Positions 56,016 to 64,000 of a stretch of DNA of 64,000 bases are shown here, piece after piece. The DNA comes from Allorhizobium sonneratiae (GTDB lineage Bacteria; Pseudomonadota; Alphaproteobacteria; Rhizobiales; Rhizobiaceae), in assembly GCF_023700755.1 (NCBI RefSeq), contig NZ_JAMKOJ010000001.1:372001-436000 (forward strand), in the 5' to 3' direction. Under the pieces are notes generated by a model. It searched no databases. It saw nothing but the letters and a program-made list of their open reading frames with translations, and was not told where the DNA came from. Each line of letters starts with the position of its first letter. Position 1 is the stretch's first letter. A program made the translations under genes and the position numbers.

Positions 56016-58144
56016 CCTTTCTCTCCGCTCAGGAAATTGCCGATACGGTTGTACGCCTCAAACTGAAAGTCATGCCACTCACTAAAAAAGGTGTGATCGA
56101 TTTCATCAAGCGTGAAGGCTGGATGGATCTGCCCACCAACCTTTGCAGAAAGCGGACAGGTCGCGGCGGCGGCTTTGAATACCACGTCTCACTTTTGCCA
56201 GACGCCGTGCAGCAGGCCCTTCATGCCGAAGCCACCCGCGAAGTGGTTCTTGCCAATCAGGAAGTCAAGCAGGCGCAAGAGATTGCACGGCGAGAGAAGA
56301 TCTCCACTGCCAACCTTTCCGCTCGGCAACGACACGTGCTGAATGCTCGTTCGGCCATCCTGTCGGCTATCGAAATGCATCGGATTGTCGCCGGGGTTTC
56401 GCTGAGGCAGGCGATCCAATTTTTTCTGACCGATCCTGCAGCGCTGGACATTAGCGAAGCTGTCATGATGACGGCAAACGACCGAGCTTCAGTCAAGGCG
56501 ACCGTCAGCCGCGCCACGATTTATGAATGGTTCAAGTTGCGGGATGCGTCGGGCCTCGGCGCTCTTGCCCCATTGCCGACCAAGGAAAAGCAGGAGGTGC
56601 CGTCATGGTTCTGGCAGTTCCTGCGGTTTTACGCGCAGCCGACCAAGCCATGCCTGACCGATGCGTTAGAGAATTACTGCAAGGCTCTGCCCTCGCATGT
56701 GATGCCGCCGAACTATGATCAGGTGCGCCGGTTGATGGCGCGGCTCGGCAATGTCGAAAAGCACCGTGGCCGTGAAGGGTCTTTGACCCTGAAAAGCCGT
56801 ATGGCCTTCACCATGCGTTCCACCGCAGACCTGTTACCGGGTTGCGTTTACACCGCCGACGGCAAGACCTTTGACGCCGAGATTGCCCACCCGATCCACG
56901 GGCAGCCGTTTCGCCCGGAAATCACCAGCATTGTCGACGTGGCCACGCGCCGGTGCGTCGGGTTTTCCTTTGGTTTGGCAGAAAACACCATCGGCGTGGT
57001 TGATGCGCTTCGCTATGCCTGCGAACAGAACGGCATTCCCGCGATTTTCTACGTGGACCGTGGCCCCGGCTTTAAAAACGACGTGCTCGACAATCAGTTG
57101 ACGGGCGTGACGGAACGGCTGGGCATCACCAAGCTGCATTCATTGCCGCAAAACTCACAAGCCAGAGGCATTATCGAACGCTTCAACGGTTCAGTCTGGA
57201 ACCCGCTGTCAAAAGAGTTCGATACCTATATCGGTGCCGATATGGACCGGCAGGCCCGGCAGAAATCATTCAAAACCACCCGCAAAGACATCAAGCAGTT
57301 CGGTGCTTCCAGCCGTTTGCCCTCATGGCAGGATTTTCTAACGGCCTGCGTCAATGCCGTTGCGGCCTATAATGCCAAGCCGCATTCGTCGCTGCCCGGC
57401 AAAATGTCACCGGATCAATATTGGGACTATCACGTTTCCACCGGCTTCGAGATCGTGCCGGTTCTGGAACACGAAAAGAACGATCTGTTCCGCCCATATG
57501 TGAAGCGCCGCACCCGTCGCGCCATGATCGAATGGCTGACGAACTCCTATTTCCACCTCGCGCTGGAAGAGTTCCACGGTGAAGACGTGCTGGTCGGTTA
57601 CGATATCCACGATGCCAGCAAGGTCTGGGTGCGGGAGATCGAGCGCCGTGATGGTGAAGAACTGATGGGGCGCTTGATCTGCGTTGCCGTCTTTGCCGGA
57701 AACGAGGAGCGTTACATCCCGCTCACCATGGAACGCTCGGCCATTGAAAAGCGGGCAGCGTCTCGCGCCCGCCGCCTCAATGATCATCTTTCCGAAGTCG
57801 AAGCGGAATTGTCACCAGCCCGCTATCTGGAAGCCACAGCACAACAGCCCATTCAGATGATCGACGTGACGCCGGAGCCGGTATCCGCAGGCCCGATGTT
57901 GGTGGTTAGCAATGGACAGGAAATCTCTCAAAGCCCGATAATTGCAGGTGAGCAACCTCGTAAGCGTGGCTTTGCAAGCGATGAAGAGCTTGCCGCATGG
58001 GCGCTCGACCATCCCGATCAAGTCACCAGTACCCACGTTCGCGTCTTGAGATCGGCGCTTCAACGCCCCGGCTCAATTGAACTTTTCCGACTGTCAGGCA
58101 TCGACCTGGACGCGCTTCGAAACCTCATCCGCGCCGCTGCCTGA
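56012..58144 (+). CDS. Mu-like DDE transposase A
   Basis: 710-residue transposase/integrase for replicative transposition. N-terminal Mu DNA-binding domain (LTKKGVIDFIKREGWMDLPT) is followed by an rve fold with Asp283 (VYTADGKTFD), Asp349 (FYVDRGPGFK) and Glu389 (GIIERFNGS), spacing like MuA (269/336/392). A C-terminal Mu domain contacts MuB. All catalytic residues are present, so the phage may still be active. Confidence 0.93.
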   Translation: MTFLSAQEIADTVVRLKLKVMPLTKKGVIDFIKREGWMDLPTNLCRKRTGRGGGFEYHVSLLPDAVQQALHAEATREVVLANQEVKQAQEIARREKISTANLSARQRHVLNARSAILSAIEMHRIVAGVSLRQAIQFFLTDPAALDISEAVMMTANDRASVKATVSRATIYEWFKLRDASGLGALAPLPTKEKQEVPSWFWQFLRFYAQPTKPCLTDALENYCKALPSHVMPPNYDQVRRLMARLGNVEKHRGREGSLTLKSRMAFTMRSTADLLPGCVYTADGKTFDAEIAHPIHGQPFRPEITSIVDVATRRCVGFSFGLAENTIGVVDALRYACEQNGIPAIFYVDRGPGFKNDVLDNQLTGVTERLGITKLHSLPQNSQARGIIERFNGSVWNPLSKEFDTYIGADMDRQARQKSFKTTRKDIKQFGASSRLPSWQDFLTACVNAVAAYNAKPHSSLPGKMSPDQYWDYHVSTGFEIVPVLEHEKNDLFRPYVKRRTRRAMIEWLTNSYFHLALEEFHGEDVLVGYDIHDASKVWVREIERRDGEELMGRLICVAVFAGNEERYIPLTMERSAIEKRAASRARRLNDHLSEVEAELSPARYLEATAQQPIQMIDVTPEPVSAGPMLVVSNGQEISQSPIIAGEQPRKRGFASDEELAAWALDHPDQVTSTHVRVLRSALQRPGSIELFRLSGIDLDALRNLIRAAA

Positions 58145-58171
58145 CAGTCGTCAACATCAAGGAAAATACGC

Positions 58172-58939
58172 ATGAAGAATGTTTTTGTCGAGACCAGCAA
58201 TGTGAAACGGTTTCAATCTGCCCTTGCCGCCCTTGAGCAGCGTGGTGCGCAAGAGGCCTGCCTTGCTGTTGTCGATGGTTTGCCCGGTTTGGGCAAAACC
58301 ACCACGCTGAAGCATTGGGTGGCGCATAATGGCGCGATTTACCTGCGGGCCAAGAAGGAATGGACGGCGGCGTGGTTCATGAATGAGTTGTTGGAAGAGC
58401 TGCGTGCCAATCCACCGCACTCATTCCAGAAGAAGTTCCAGAAGGTCGTTGAAGAGCTGGCAATACGCAACAATGCCGCGGCCATGGCCCGTCGCAACTT
58501 TGCGGTTGTCATCGACGAGGCCGACCACATCAGCAAGAAGGAAACCATTCTCGAAACCGTCCGCGACATTTCCGACATTATTGAATTGCCGATCATTCTT
58601 GTCGGCATGGGTAAGGTTAACGATCACCTGACCCGCTTTCCGCAGGTATCCTCCCGCGTCAGCCAGAAAGTTCGTTTCGAAAAGGCAACCCTTGCCGACG
58701 TCAAAACGCTGATTGACCAGCGCTGCGAGGTCAAGGTGGCCGAGGATCTGGCCGGTTTCGTGTTCAAGGTCAGCCAAGGCTATAACCGCGAAGTGCTGGA
58801 AGCCATCGCCAATATCGAGCGGTTTGGCCTGCGCATGGAACCCGGCGACCAAGGCGTCAGTATTGCCGATATGGCAGGCATGGCGATCATCAAGGACCGC
58901 CATAGCGGTCAGTCCATCATGGTGCCGGAGGTGCTGTGA
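58172..58939 (+). CDS. Mu-like AAA+ transposition protein B
   Basis: 255 residues. Walker A is GLPGLGKT at 36-43, Walker B is FAVVIDEAD at about 110-118. MuB-type ATPases bind target DNA and give target immunity together with A. It starts 27 nt after A and overlaps the next start (TGATG). Confidence 0.9.
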   Translation: MKNVFVETSNVKRFQSALAALEQRGAQEACLAVVDGLPGLGKTTTLKHWVAHNGAIYLRAKKEWTAAWFMNELLEELRANPPHSFQKKFQKVVEELAIRNNAAAMARRNFAVVIDEADHISKKETILETVRDISDIIELPIILVGMGKVNDHLTRFPQVSSRVSQKVRFEKATLADVKTLIDQRCEVKVAEDLAGFVFKVSQGYNREVLEAIANIERFGLRMEPGDQGVSIADMAGMAIIKDRHSGQSIMVPEVL

Positions 58940-59535
58940 TGACGGTGCGGCTTGAAAACGGCACCTTGCCGACAACCCTCTTGCATTGCCTTGCTGATGG
59001 CTCCTGCAAAACCATTGATGAACTGGACGCCACGTTATCGCTGGATCGCGGACAGATTTCCGATGGGGCGTTTCGCCTGATCATGCGCGGATATGTCGAG
59101 CGTATTGAAAAGGGGTGCTATCAGCTTACGCCTGCGGGCGTCGATGCTGCCGCCCGTGGCGAGATCCTCAAGGGTGGTCCGACCCGGCCCGACACAGTGC
59201 GTGTTCGCAAACCCGTTCACGACACATTCCGCCAACGGGTTTGGACTGCAATACGGATGGGCGGCAATTTCACCATTGGCGACATCGTTATGGTCGCGGC
59301 CACGGCAGAGGACAAAGACGCAGAAAACAATGCCCGTTGGTATGTGCGCCGCCTGAAGAGTGCCGGTTACGTGGTCGAGCTGCCCATTCGTCAGCGCGGC
59401 ACGAAACTGACGTCCAGCGGCCATAAGAGGTTTCGGCTTTTGAAGGATACCGGGACAAAAGCCCCCGTCTACCGCCCGAAAACCAAGACGCTCTACGATC
59501 ACAATCTCGGGGAGGACGTGCCATGCAGCAAATGA
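58939..59535 (+). CDS. phage winged-helix-like protein
   Basis: 198 residues. The first part (SDGAFRLIMRGYVERIEKGC, then QLTPAG) looks like a winged helix. The second (FTIGDIVMVAATAEDKDAEN, then ARWYVRRLKSAGYV) resembles another wHTH. Such proteins follow B in this phage group. Role unknown; the C-terminus overlaps the next gene by 13 nt. Confidence 0.7.
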   Translation: MTVRLENGTLPTTLLHCLADGSCKTIDELDATLSLDRGQISDGAFRLIMRGYVERIEKGCYQLTPAGVDAAARGEILKGGPTRPDTVRVRKPVHDTFRQRVWTAIRMGGNFTIGDIVMVAATAEDKDAENNARWYVRRLKSAGYVVELPIRQRGTKLTSSGHKRFRLLKDTGTKAPVYRPKTKTLYDHNLGEDVPCSK

Positions 59536-59975
59536 AGCTGATGGGCTTGGCCGATCCTGCGTGGATGGAGGTTTTGCGGGCTGAGGCCGCGAAACCGGAG
59601 CGCACCAAGGCCGATATTGCCAGAGAGCTTGGCGTTTCACGCACGGCCATCTCACTTCTTTGCGCTGGCAAATACAGCGCCCGCACCGACAAGGTTCAGG
59701 CCAAGATCGCCGGTCCTGTCATGGCGCTTTATGCCCGTCGCGTCTGGTGCCCGCATCTGCGCAAAGCCATCACGCCAGAGGCCTGCAGCGCGTTTTGCGC
59801 CGCCCCCATGTCCACCAGTGATCCCGGCAAGCTCAAGCATTGGGCCGCCTGCCGCAATTGCACAGAAAACCCCGAAAACAAAGCATCCGAGGAAAACCAT
59901 GAGCATGACTATTCCCACCAGCATCCCGACCGAGACGATCAACGGTCTGCCTTACGTCAACAAGGGCAAGGGTGA
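59523..59975 (+). CDS. phage HTH and Cys-rich protein
   Basis: 150 residues. An HTH segment (TKADIARELGVSRTAISLLC) is followed by cysteines (VWCPHLRKAI, EACSAFCAAP, WAACRNCTENP) that could bind zinc. The last 25 codons overlap the next gene in another frame. It is a small regulator or accessory protein of the early region. Confidence 0.65.
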   Translation: MQQMKLMGLADPAWMEVLRAEAAKPERTKADIARELGVSRTAISLLCAGKYSARTDKVQAKIAGPVMALYARRVWCPHLRKAITPEACSAFCAAPMSTSDPGKLKHWAACRNCTENPENKASEENHEHDYSHQHPDRDDQRSALRQQGQG

Positions 59976-60549
59976 ATTGATTGCACTGTCCGCGATCAAA
60001 CCAGAACATATTGAAGAAGACGAACTGGTGCGCCGCCTGACGGCCAAGGCCGCTGACCTGAACCGCATTCTCGCCGCGTTTCGTGGGGAGGTTTTTGATG
60101 ATGTCGTGGCCTATCGCGAATTGCTGGCCGACAAATACGGCGTCAAACGCCGTGGCTCAAAAGGCAACATCACGCTTTCCACCGTTGATACCAGCCTGCG
60201 CCTGACCATTCAGGTGTCGGAAACACTCACCTTTGGCCCGGAACTGGAGGTGGCCAAGGAGATTATTGACGGTTGCATTCGCCGCTGGTCGGCAGGGTCT
60301 AACGACAATATCCGCGCCCTGATTGATCAGGCGTTTCAGGTGGACAAGCAAGGCAAGCTCAACACTGACCGTATCCTTGGCCTGAAGCGCCTCAAGATCG
60401 TGGACGAAACCGGCGAGTGGGAAAAGGCCATGGGCATTATCTCCGACTCGGTGCGGGTCATGGCATCCAAGGAACACGCCCGCTTTTACCGTATCGAAAA
60501 AGAAAGCGGCAATGCGGTGCGGATTGCCCTTGATCTGGCGAATGCGTGA
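59899..60549 (+). CDS. DUF3164 family phage protein
   Basis: 216 residues matching the DUF3164 family of Mu-like phages (GLPYVNKGKGELIALSAIKP, then YGVKRRGSKGNITLSTVD, then EHARFYRIEKESGNAVRIAL). Early-region position, function unknown. Confidence 0.85.
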   Translation: MSMTIPTSIPTETINGLPYVNKGKGELIALSAIKPEHIEEDELVRRLTAKAADLNRILAAFRGEVFDDVVAYRELLADKYGVKRRGSKGNITLSTVDTSLRLTIQVSETLTFGPELEVAKEIIDGCIRRWSAGSNDNIRALIDQAFQVDKQGKLNTDRILGLKRLKIVDETGEWEKAMGIISDSVRVMASKEHARFYRIEKESGNAVRIALDLANA

Positions 60550-60561
60550 GGGCGATGGCAG

Positions 60562-61017
60562 ATGAACACAAACGCCATCATCAACATTGCCAAAGCCCAA
60601 CTCGGTCTCGATGAGGTGACCTACCGCGCTTTGTTGTTGCGGGTGACGGGAACCGAGTCTTTGCGGGAGATGAGCGAACGCCAGAAGCTTGCCGTTGTCG
60701 ATGAGTTCAAGATGAAGGGCTTTCGGGTAAAGCCAACACGTAAGAAACAGCTGCGGGTGTCAGACAAGCGCTATATCCGGCTCATCCATGCGCTGTGGAA
60801 TTCCTGTCACCAGCTCGGCGTGGTTTCTAACGGCTCCCGTGCCGCGTTGCGCGAATTTTGCCGGGGCATTGTGTTCCCCGGCAATGACAAGATCGCGGTT
60901 GATCCCGACACGCTGGACTATGACAAGGCCAGCAAGGTGATTGATGCTTTGAAGGCAATGGAACAGCGCGGCAAGGAAAAGGCCGTGTCCGATCAGGTGC
61001 ACCATGATGGCGCCTGA
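60562..61017 (+). CDS. GemA-like (Mu gp16) regulatory protein
   Basis: 151 residues of the GemA/DUF1018 family: IAKAQLGLDEVTYRALLLRV, then SLREMSERQKLAVVDEFKMK, then RYIRLIHALWNSCHQLGVV. In Mu this protein modulates host gene expression and DNA topology. It overlaps the Mor-like start. Confidence 0.85.
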   Translation: MNTNAIINIAKAQLGLDEVTYRALLLRVTGTESLREMSERQKLAVVDEFKMKGFRVKPTRKKQLRVSDKRYIRLIHALWNSCHQLGVVSNGSRAALREFCRGIVFPGNDKIAVDPDTLDYDKASKVIDALKAMEQRGKEKAVSDQVHHDGA

Positions 61018-61387
61018 TCTGGACACGCGCTTGCCCGCCTCACTGGCCGATGTTGCCGACACGCTGGGGCTTGAGGTGGCTTTGAAGATCATCAGTGAGT
61101 TTGGCGGGCAAGAGATCAAGTTTCCCAAACTCCCGGATGATGACCACCCGGTGATCGTCGCTCTTGGCAAAGAGGACGGTTATGCGGTATGTCAGTTCCT
61201 GACCGGATGCTTTATCTATGTGCCACACATGAAGGCCCGGCGCTCTGTCCGCATGGATGTGCTGGCATTGCAAAACGCAGGCAAGGGGCGGCGTGAGATT
61301 GCCCGTATCCTTGGTGTCAGCCAGCGCCATGTGCGGCGCATGGCCAACAAGGCCAAAAACCCCAATCAATATGATCTGTTTGCCTGA
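61004..61387 (+). CDS. Mor-like middle-operon activator
   Basis: 127 residues of the Mor/C family with the HTH RREIARILGVSQRHVRRMAN at the C-terminus and SEFGGQEIKFPKLPDDDHPV in the dimer domain. It would activate the middle or late operon. A terminator overlaps its stop, marking the end of the early operon. Confidence 0.85.
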   Translation: MMAPDLDTRLPASLADVADTLGLEVALKIISEFGGQEIKFPKLPDDDHPVIVALGKEDGYAVCQFLTGCFIYVPHMKARRSVRMDVLALQNAGKGRREIARILGVSQRHVRRMANKAKNPNQYDLFA

Positions 61388-61410
61388 CCGGACCTGACGT
61401 CCGGTCTTTT
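61386..61410 (+). terminator. Rho-independent terminator after Mor
   Basis: GACCGGAC/GTCCGGTC stem with a 5-nt loop followed by TTTT, starting in the Mor stop codon. This fits the end of the early transcript. Confidence 0.8.
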
Positions 61411-61466
61411 ATAGCGCGCCTTCGCGTCAAAGTCCTCGCATCTGCAAACTGCAACCGCGAGGCCGA

Positions 61467-62306
61467 ATGTCCCCCACACTTTTATCCCGCCTTGATGCAT
61501 CCGTCCTGAAGGCTATCGCGCCCACGCCACCCTCCAAAAAGGCAGCGACGCAGCGCGCCATCATCATCGCTTTTGGTGCGATGCTGCCGGAATTGCTCAC
61601 CCTGATCGATTGCACCACGCCTCTGCGGATTGCGCATTTTCTCGCACAGGTCGCCCATGAGAGCGACGGCTTTTGCACCCTGGAAGAATATGCCTCCGGT
61701 GCGGCCTATGAGGGGCGCACCGATCTGGGCAATGTTCGCCCAGGCGATGGCGTTCGATACAAAGGCCGTGGACCGATCCAGCTTACAGGTCGCGCCAATT
61801 ATCGCGCCTTCACTTCATGGATGCGCAGGATTGATCCGACATGCGCCGATTTTGAAGCAAGGCCCGAACTGGTGGCGACATGGCCATGGGCCGGATGGGC
61901 GGCGGCTTTCTTCTGGGAGCGCAACACGATCAACACCCGCGCCGCCGATCTCGATGATCTGGTCAAGGTGACGAGGATCGTCAATGGCGGGCGCAATGGC
62001 CTTGAGGATCGCCGCCGTTATCTGGGCAAGGCCAAGACCGCGATTGCCACCCTTGCCGCCGATCAGCTTTCCGGCGTTCAGCTCTTCCCCGTGTTGCGCC
62101 GTGGCATGGAAGGCGAAGCGGTGGAGCAACTGCAACGGGCCTTAGCGAGTGCCGGTTATTATCACCTGAGTATTGACGGTGATTTCGGGCCGGGCACCGA
62201 AGGAGCCTTGCGCATCTATCAGGGTGACACCGGCCTGACCGTTGATGGCATTGCCGGGAAAAATACCTTCGCGTCCCTTCAGGACTATTGGCCGGAGGAG
62301 GATTAA
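61467..62306 (+). CDS. GH19 endolysin with peptidoglycan-binding domain
   Basis: 279 residues. GH19-type muramidase/chitinase fold with Glu65 (VAHESDGF), a second acidic residue at 73-74 (TLEEYASGA) and GRGPIQLTGRANY. A C-terminal peptidoglycan-binding domain (about 208-270) has RGMEGEAVEQLQRAL and the DGDFGPGTEGALRIYQ motif. It lyses the host with the two holin-like proteins downstream. Confidence 0.9.
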   Translation: MSPTLLSRLDASVLKAIAPTPPSKKAATQRAIIIAFGAMLPELLTLIDCTTPLRIAHFLAQVAHESDGFCTLEEYASGAAYEGRTDLGNVRPGDGVRYKGRGPIQLTGRANYRAFTSWMRRIDPTCADFEARPELVATWPWAGWAAAFFWERNTINTRAADLDDLVKVTRIVNGGRNGLEDRRRYLGKAKTAIATLAADQLSGVQLFPVLRRGMEGEAVEQLQRALASAGYYHLSIDGDFGPGTEGALRIYQGDTGLTVDGIAGKNTFASLQDYWPEED

Positions 62307-62363
62307 GCGCCGCAGCCCTCGCAAGGCGCACTCTCTTTCTTCCAATCATCCACGGACCCGACC

Positions 62364-62882
62364 ATGACCTTTTTGAAACGACTGCATCACCGCATCACCG
62401 GCCTGTTGCTGACCGCTGCCGCCTTCCTGTTCTGCTTTGCTGTCACGGCCTTTGCAGCCACCAATGAAGCAAGCGCCCCGACAAGCTTTCTGTCAGCGAT
62501 TTTGCCGCCCATCCTTGATCTTGCCGTCACCGTTCTCGCATCCGGTGGCGCTTGGCTGGCAGCCCGACTTGTGCGGCTGACGGGCGTTGATACCGAAGCC
62601 AGGCGGCTTGAAGTGGAAGGCAAGTTACGCGAGGCGCTGCATTCTGCTGCCGAGAACGGTTTGCGCTTTGCGCTGACAAAGGCCGGAATGCCGACCATTG
62701 CCGAACCGACAGCCGATATCATTGCCGATGCCCTGTTCTATGTGACGGATAAAAACCCCGACACGATCAGAAAACTTGGCGTCAGCGGCAATATACTCGA
62801 AGACATTATTCGCGCCAAGTGGCCGATTGCCAGCCTCGGCCTGCCACTCGCCGCCAGTCTCTCCACCAATCCCGCCACCTGA
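62364..62882 (+). CDS. holin-like phage membrane protein (LLH type)
   Basis: 172 residues with two N-terminal hydrophobic segments (LLLTAAAFLFCFAVTAFAA and SAILPPILDLAVTVLASGGAW), then an amphipathic ARLVRLTGVDTEARRLEVEG region that resembles the phage LLH holin family. Location after the endolysin supports a lysis role. Confidence 0.65.
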   Translation: MTFLKRLHHRITGLLLTAAAFLFCFAVTAFAATNEASAPTSFLSAILPPILDLAVTVLASGGAWLAARLVRLTGVDTEARRLEVEGKLREALHSAAENGLRFALTKAGMPTIAEPTADIIADALFYVTDKNPDTIRKLGVSGNILEDIIRAKWPIASLGLPLAASLSTNPAT

Positions 62883-62948
62883 TCATCACCCAGACCGGCC
62901 CGCCGTGCTGACATGCACGGCGGTAACATCCAACCTGCAAGGAAACCC

Positions 62949-63293
62949 ATGACCGGCCCCGAAACCATTTTTGGCCTGAAGGTCGCCACGCTTGCCTCGT
63001 CGGGTGTGGCGGCTGTGTTGTCCGTTGCGCTGGACTGGCGCTCCCATGACCTGTTTACGGCCATCGGCTCGATTGTCGCGGGCGTGTTTGTCGCAACCAT
63101 TGCCACCGAACTCACGCTTGATCTGGCTGGTGTGGCCGACAATCCCGGCTCATGGGGCTATGCTGTTGCCGCCGCCTACGGCATCACCGGGCGCAATCTG
63201 ATCCTGTGGCTGAAACAGGCCTCCAGCAATCCACCGCAATTGATCAAAGACCTGCTCGGTCTTGGAAAGGGCGGTGGTAAAAATGGCCAGTGA
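62949..63293 (+). CDS. second holin-like membrane protein
   Basis: 114 residues with three transmembrane segments (ATLASSGVAAVLSVALDW, TAIGSIVAGVFVATIATEL, YAVAAAYGITGRNLILWL). It lies between the LLH-like protein and the DUF1804 gene. Holin or antiholin is the likely role. The start at 62949 replaces a weaker one at 62913. Confidence 0.7.
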   Translation: MTGPETIFGLKVATLASSGVAAVLSVALDWRSHDLFTAIGSIVAGVFVATIATELTLDLAGVADNPGSWGYAVAAAYGITGRNLILWLKQASSNPPQLIKDLLGLGKGGGKNGQ

Positions 63294-63783
63294 TCAGGAA
63301 ACGCGCCGCAAGGCCCGCTCGGATTATGTCTATCGGCGCATGTCGGCCGCCACCATATCCATGACGCTCAACATCTCGCAGGCCACCTTTGGCCGCTGGA
63401 AGAAGGCGGCCAAGGAAGCCGGTGACGATTGGGACATGGCCCGGTCTGCTTCCGTGATTGCAGGCGAAGGCATCGACACGGTTGTTTCTTCCGTGGTCGA
63501 GGATTTTGTGCTGATGGCACAGGCGCTTCTGGAAGAGGTCAAAACCGAAGACCTGAGCCTTGATCAGAAGATCAAGCACATGGTTGCCCTGGGTGACGCC
63601 ATGGTCAAGGTGACGGCCTCGGCGGGCAAGCTTGCGCCCAAGATCAGCCAGCTTGGCGTCGCTCAGGATGTGGTTCAGCACCTGATTGCCTTTGTGCAGG
63701 AACAGTTTCCGCAACATATCTCCGTCGTGCAGGAAATCCTCATTCCGTTTGGCGACCGGATTGCCACGGCTTTCGCCCCATGA
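63283..63783 (+). CDS. DUF1804 family phage protein
   Basis: 166 residues of the DUF1804 family (RRKARSDYVYRRMSAATISM, then SQATFGRWKKAAKEAGDDWD), with an HTH-like N-terminus. In Mu-like phages it precedes the terminase and may be a small-terminase partner. The ATG at 63283 overlaps the previous gene by 11 nt. Confidence 0.8.
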   Translation: MASDQETRRKARSDYVYRRMSAATISMTLNISQATFGRWKKAAKEAGDDWDMARSASVIAGEGIDTVVSSVVEDFVLMAQALLEEVKTEDLSLDQKIKHMVALGDAMVKVTASAGKLAPKISQLGVAQDVVQHLIAFVQEQFPQHISVVQEILIPFGDRIATAFAP

Positions 63784-64000
63784 AGCGCCCGAAACTCAGC
63801 CCCACAGTCAGCCCCAAGGATTTTCGGGAAAATCTCGCCCGCATGGCCGACGAGCTGGCCCGCTGGGTGGACCTCTCCGTCACGGCCTTTGCCGCCGACC
63901 CCAAGGCGAAGGCGGAACGGCTGGCCAGGGCAAAACACCCGGAAACCGGATTCCGCTTCTTTCTGGAAACCTATCTGCCCCATTATGTGAAGGGCGACCA
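63780..64000 (+). CDS. phage terminase large subunit (gp28-like, 3' partial)
   Basis: The first 73 codons of the terminase large subunit, reading through to the window edge. MKRPKLSPTVSPKDFRENLA opens the protein, and FRFFLETYLPHYVKGD is the usual N-terminal signature of Mu-like terminases. It overlaps the previous gene by 4 nt. Confidence 0.8.
   Translation, partial: MKRPKLSPTVSPKDFRENLARMADELARWVDLSVTAFAADPKAKAERLARAKHPETGFRFFLETYLPHYVKGD

Overview
The window is about 60 % GC and carries typical rhizobial gene sets: a urea ABC transporter, a urease cluster with extra small ORFs, reductive pyrimidine catabolism and RIME-like palindromic repeats. It most likely comes from a Rhizobiaceae chromosome or chromid (Rhizobium/Agrobacterium/Allorhizobium group). 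This placement rests on gene content, not on a marker gene.

Layout. (1) 1-2.6 kb: the end of a urea transporter operon, urtC (5' cut by the window edge), urtD and urtE. A 166-bp MITE-like palindrome and a PHB-depolymerase-family esterase follow. (2) 4.3-18.4 kb: an eleven-gene minus-strand operon plus a divergent LacI regulator that together form a complete sulfo-Entner-Doudoroff sulfoquinovose pathway. It has an ABC importer (ATPase, binding protein, two permeases), a GH31 sulfoquinovosidase with all sulfonate-binding residues, a sugar dehydrogenase, a lactonase, an IlvD/Edd dehydratase, an HpcH/HpaI aldolase, a sulfolactaldehyde dehydrogenase and a TauE/SafE exporter. It lies between the urea transporter and the urease genes. 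An esterase pseudogene marks its right border. (3) 18.8-27.8 kb: urease in two blocks. ureD-A-(DUF1272)-B-(LprI-like)-(GT29-like)-C ends at a terminator. A peroxiredoxin, a hairpin repeat and a diguanylate cyclase follow, then ureE-F-G. (4) 27.9-33.7 kb: a Crp/Fnr regulator with a perfect FNR/FixK box upstream, and an RND efflux pump with its adaptor. (5) 34.2-45.5 kb: pyrimidine (or hydantoin) catabolism. Dihydropyrimidinase, a low-GC Trypco2-like small gene and an M20 ureidopropionase form one operon, with a divergent RutR-like TetR regulator. preA/preT lie further on, after a DMT transporter and a PAS-GGDEF-EAL protein. RutR-like boxes occur at both promoters. (6) 45.6-51.4 kb: DUF2325 protein, DUF423 protein, truncated haemoglobin, two unrecognised proteins, a Tat-exported hydrolase and a soluble multi-HAMP chemoreceptor. 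(7) about 51.5 kb to the edge: the left part of a Mu-like transposable prophage. It has putative transposase-binding sites, a cargo segment (HEPN-like protein, membrane coiled-coil protein, deleted IS1595-type transposase), a repressor and Ner with a 16-bp-arm operator palindrome, MuA, MuB, GemA, Mor, a terminator, lysis genes and the start of the terminase.

Together the window describes a plant- or soil-associated bacterium that scavenges urea, pyrimidines and plant sulfolipid sugar. Two regions deserve most attention: the sulfo-ED operon, identified from active-site residues, and the uncharacterised small genes embedded in operons or prophage cargo (Trypco2-like, GT29-like, HEPN-like).
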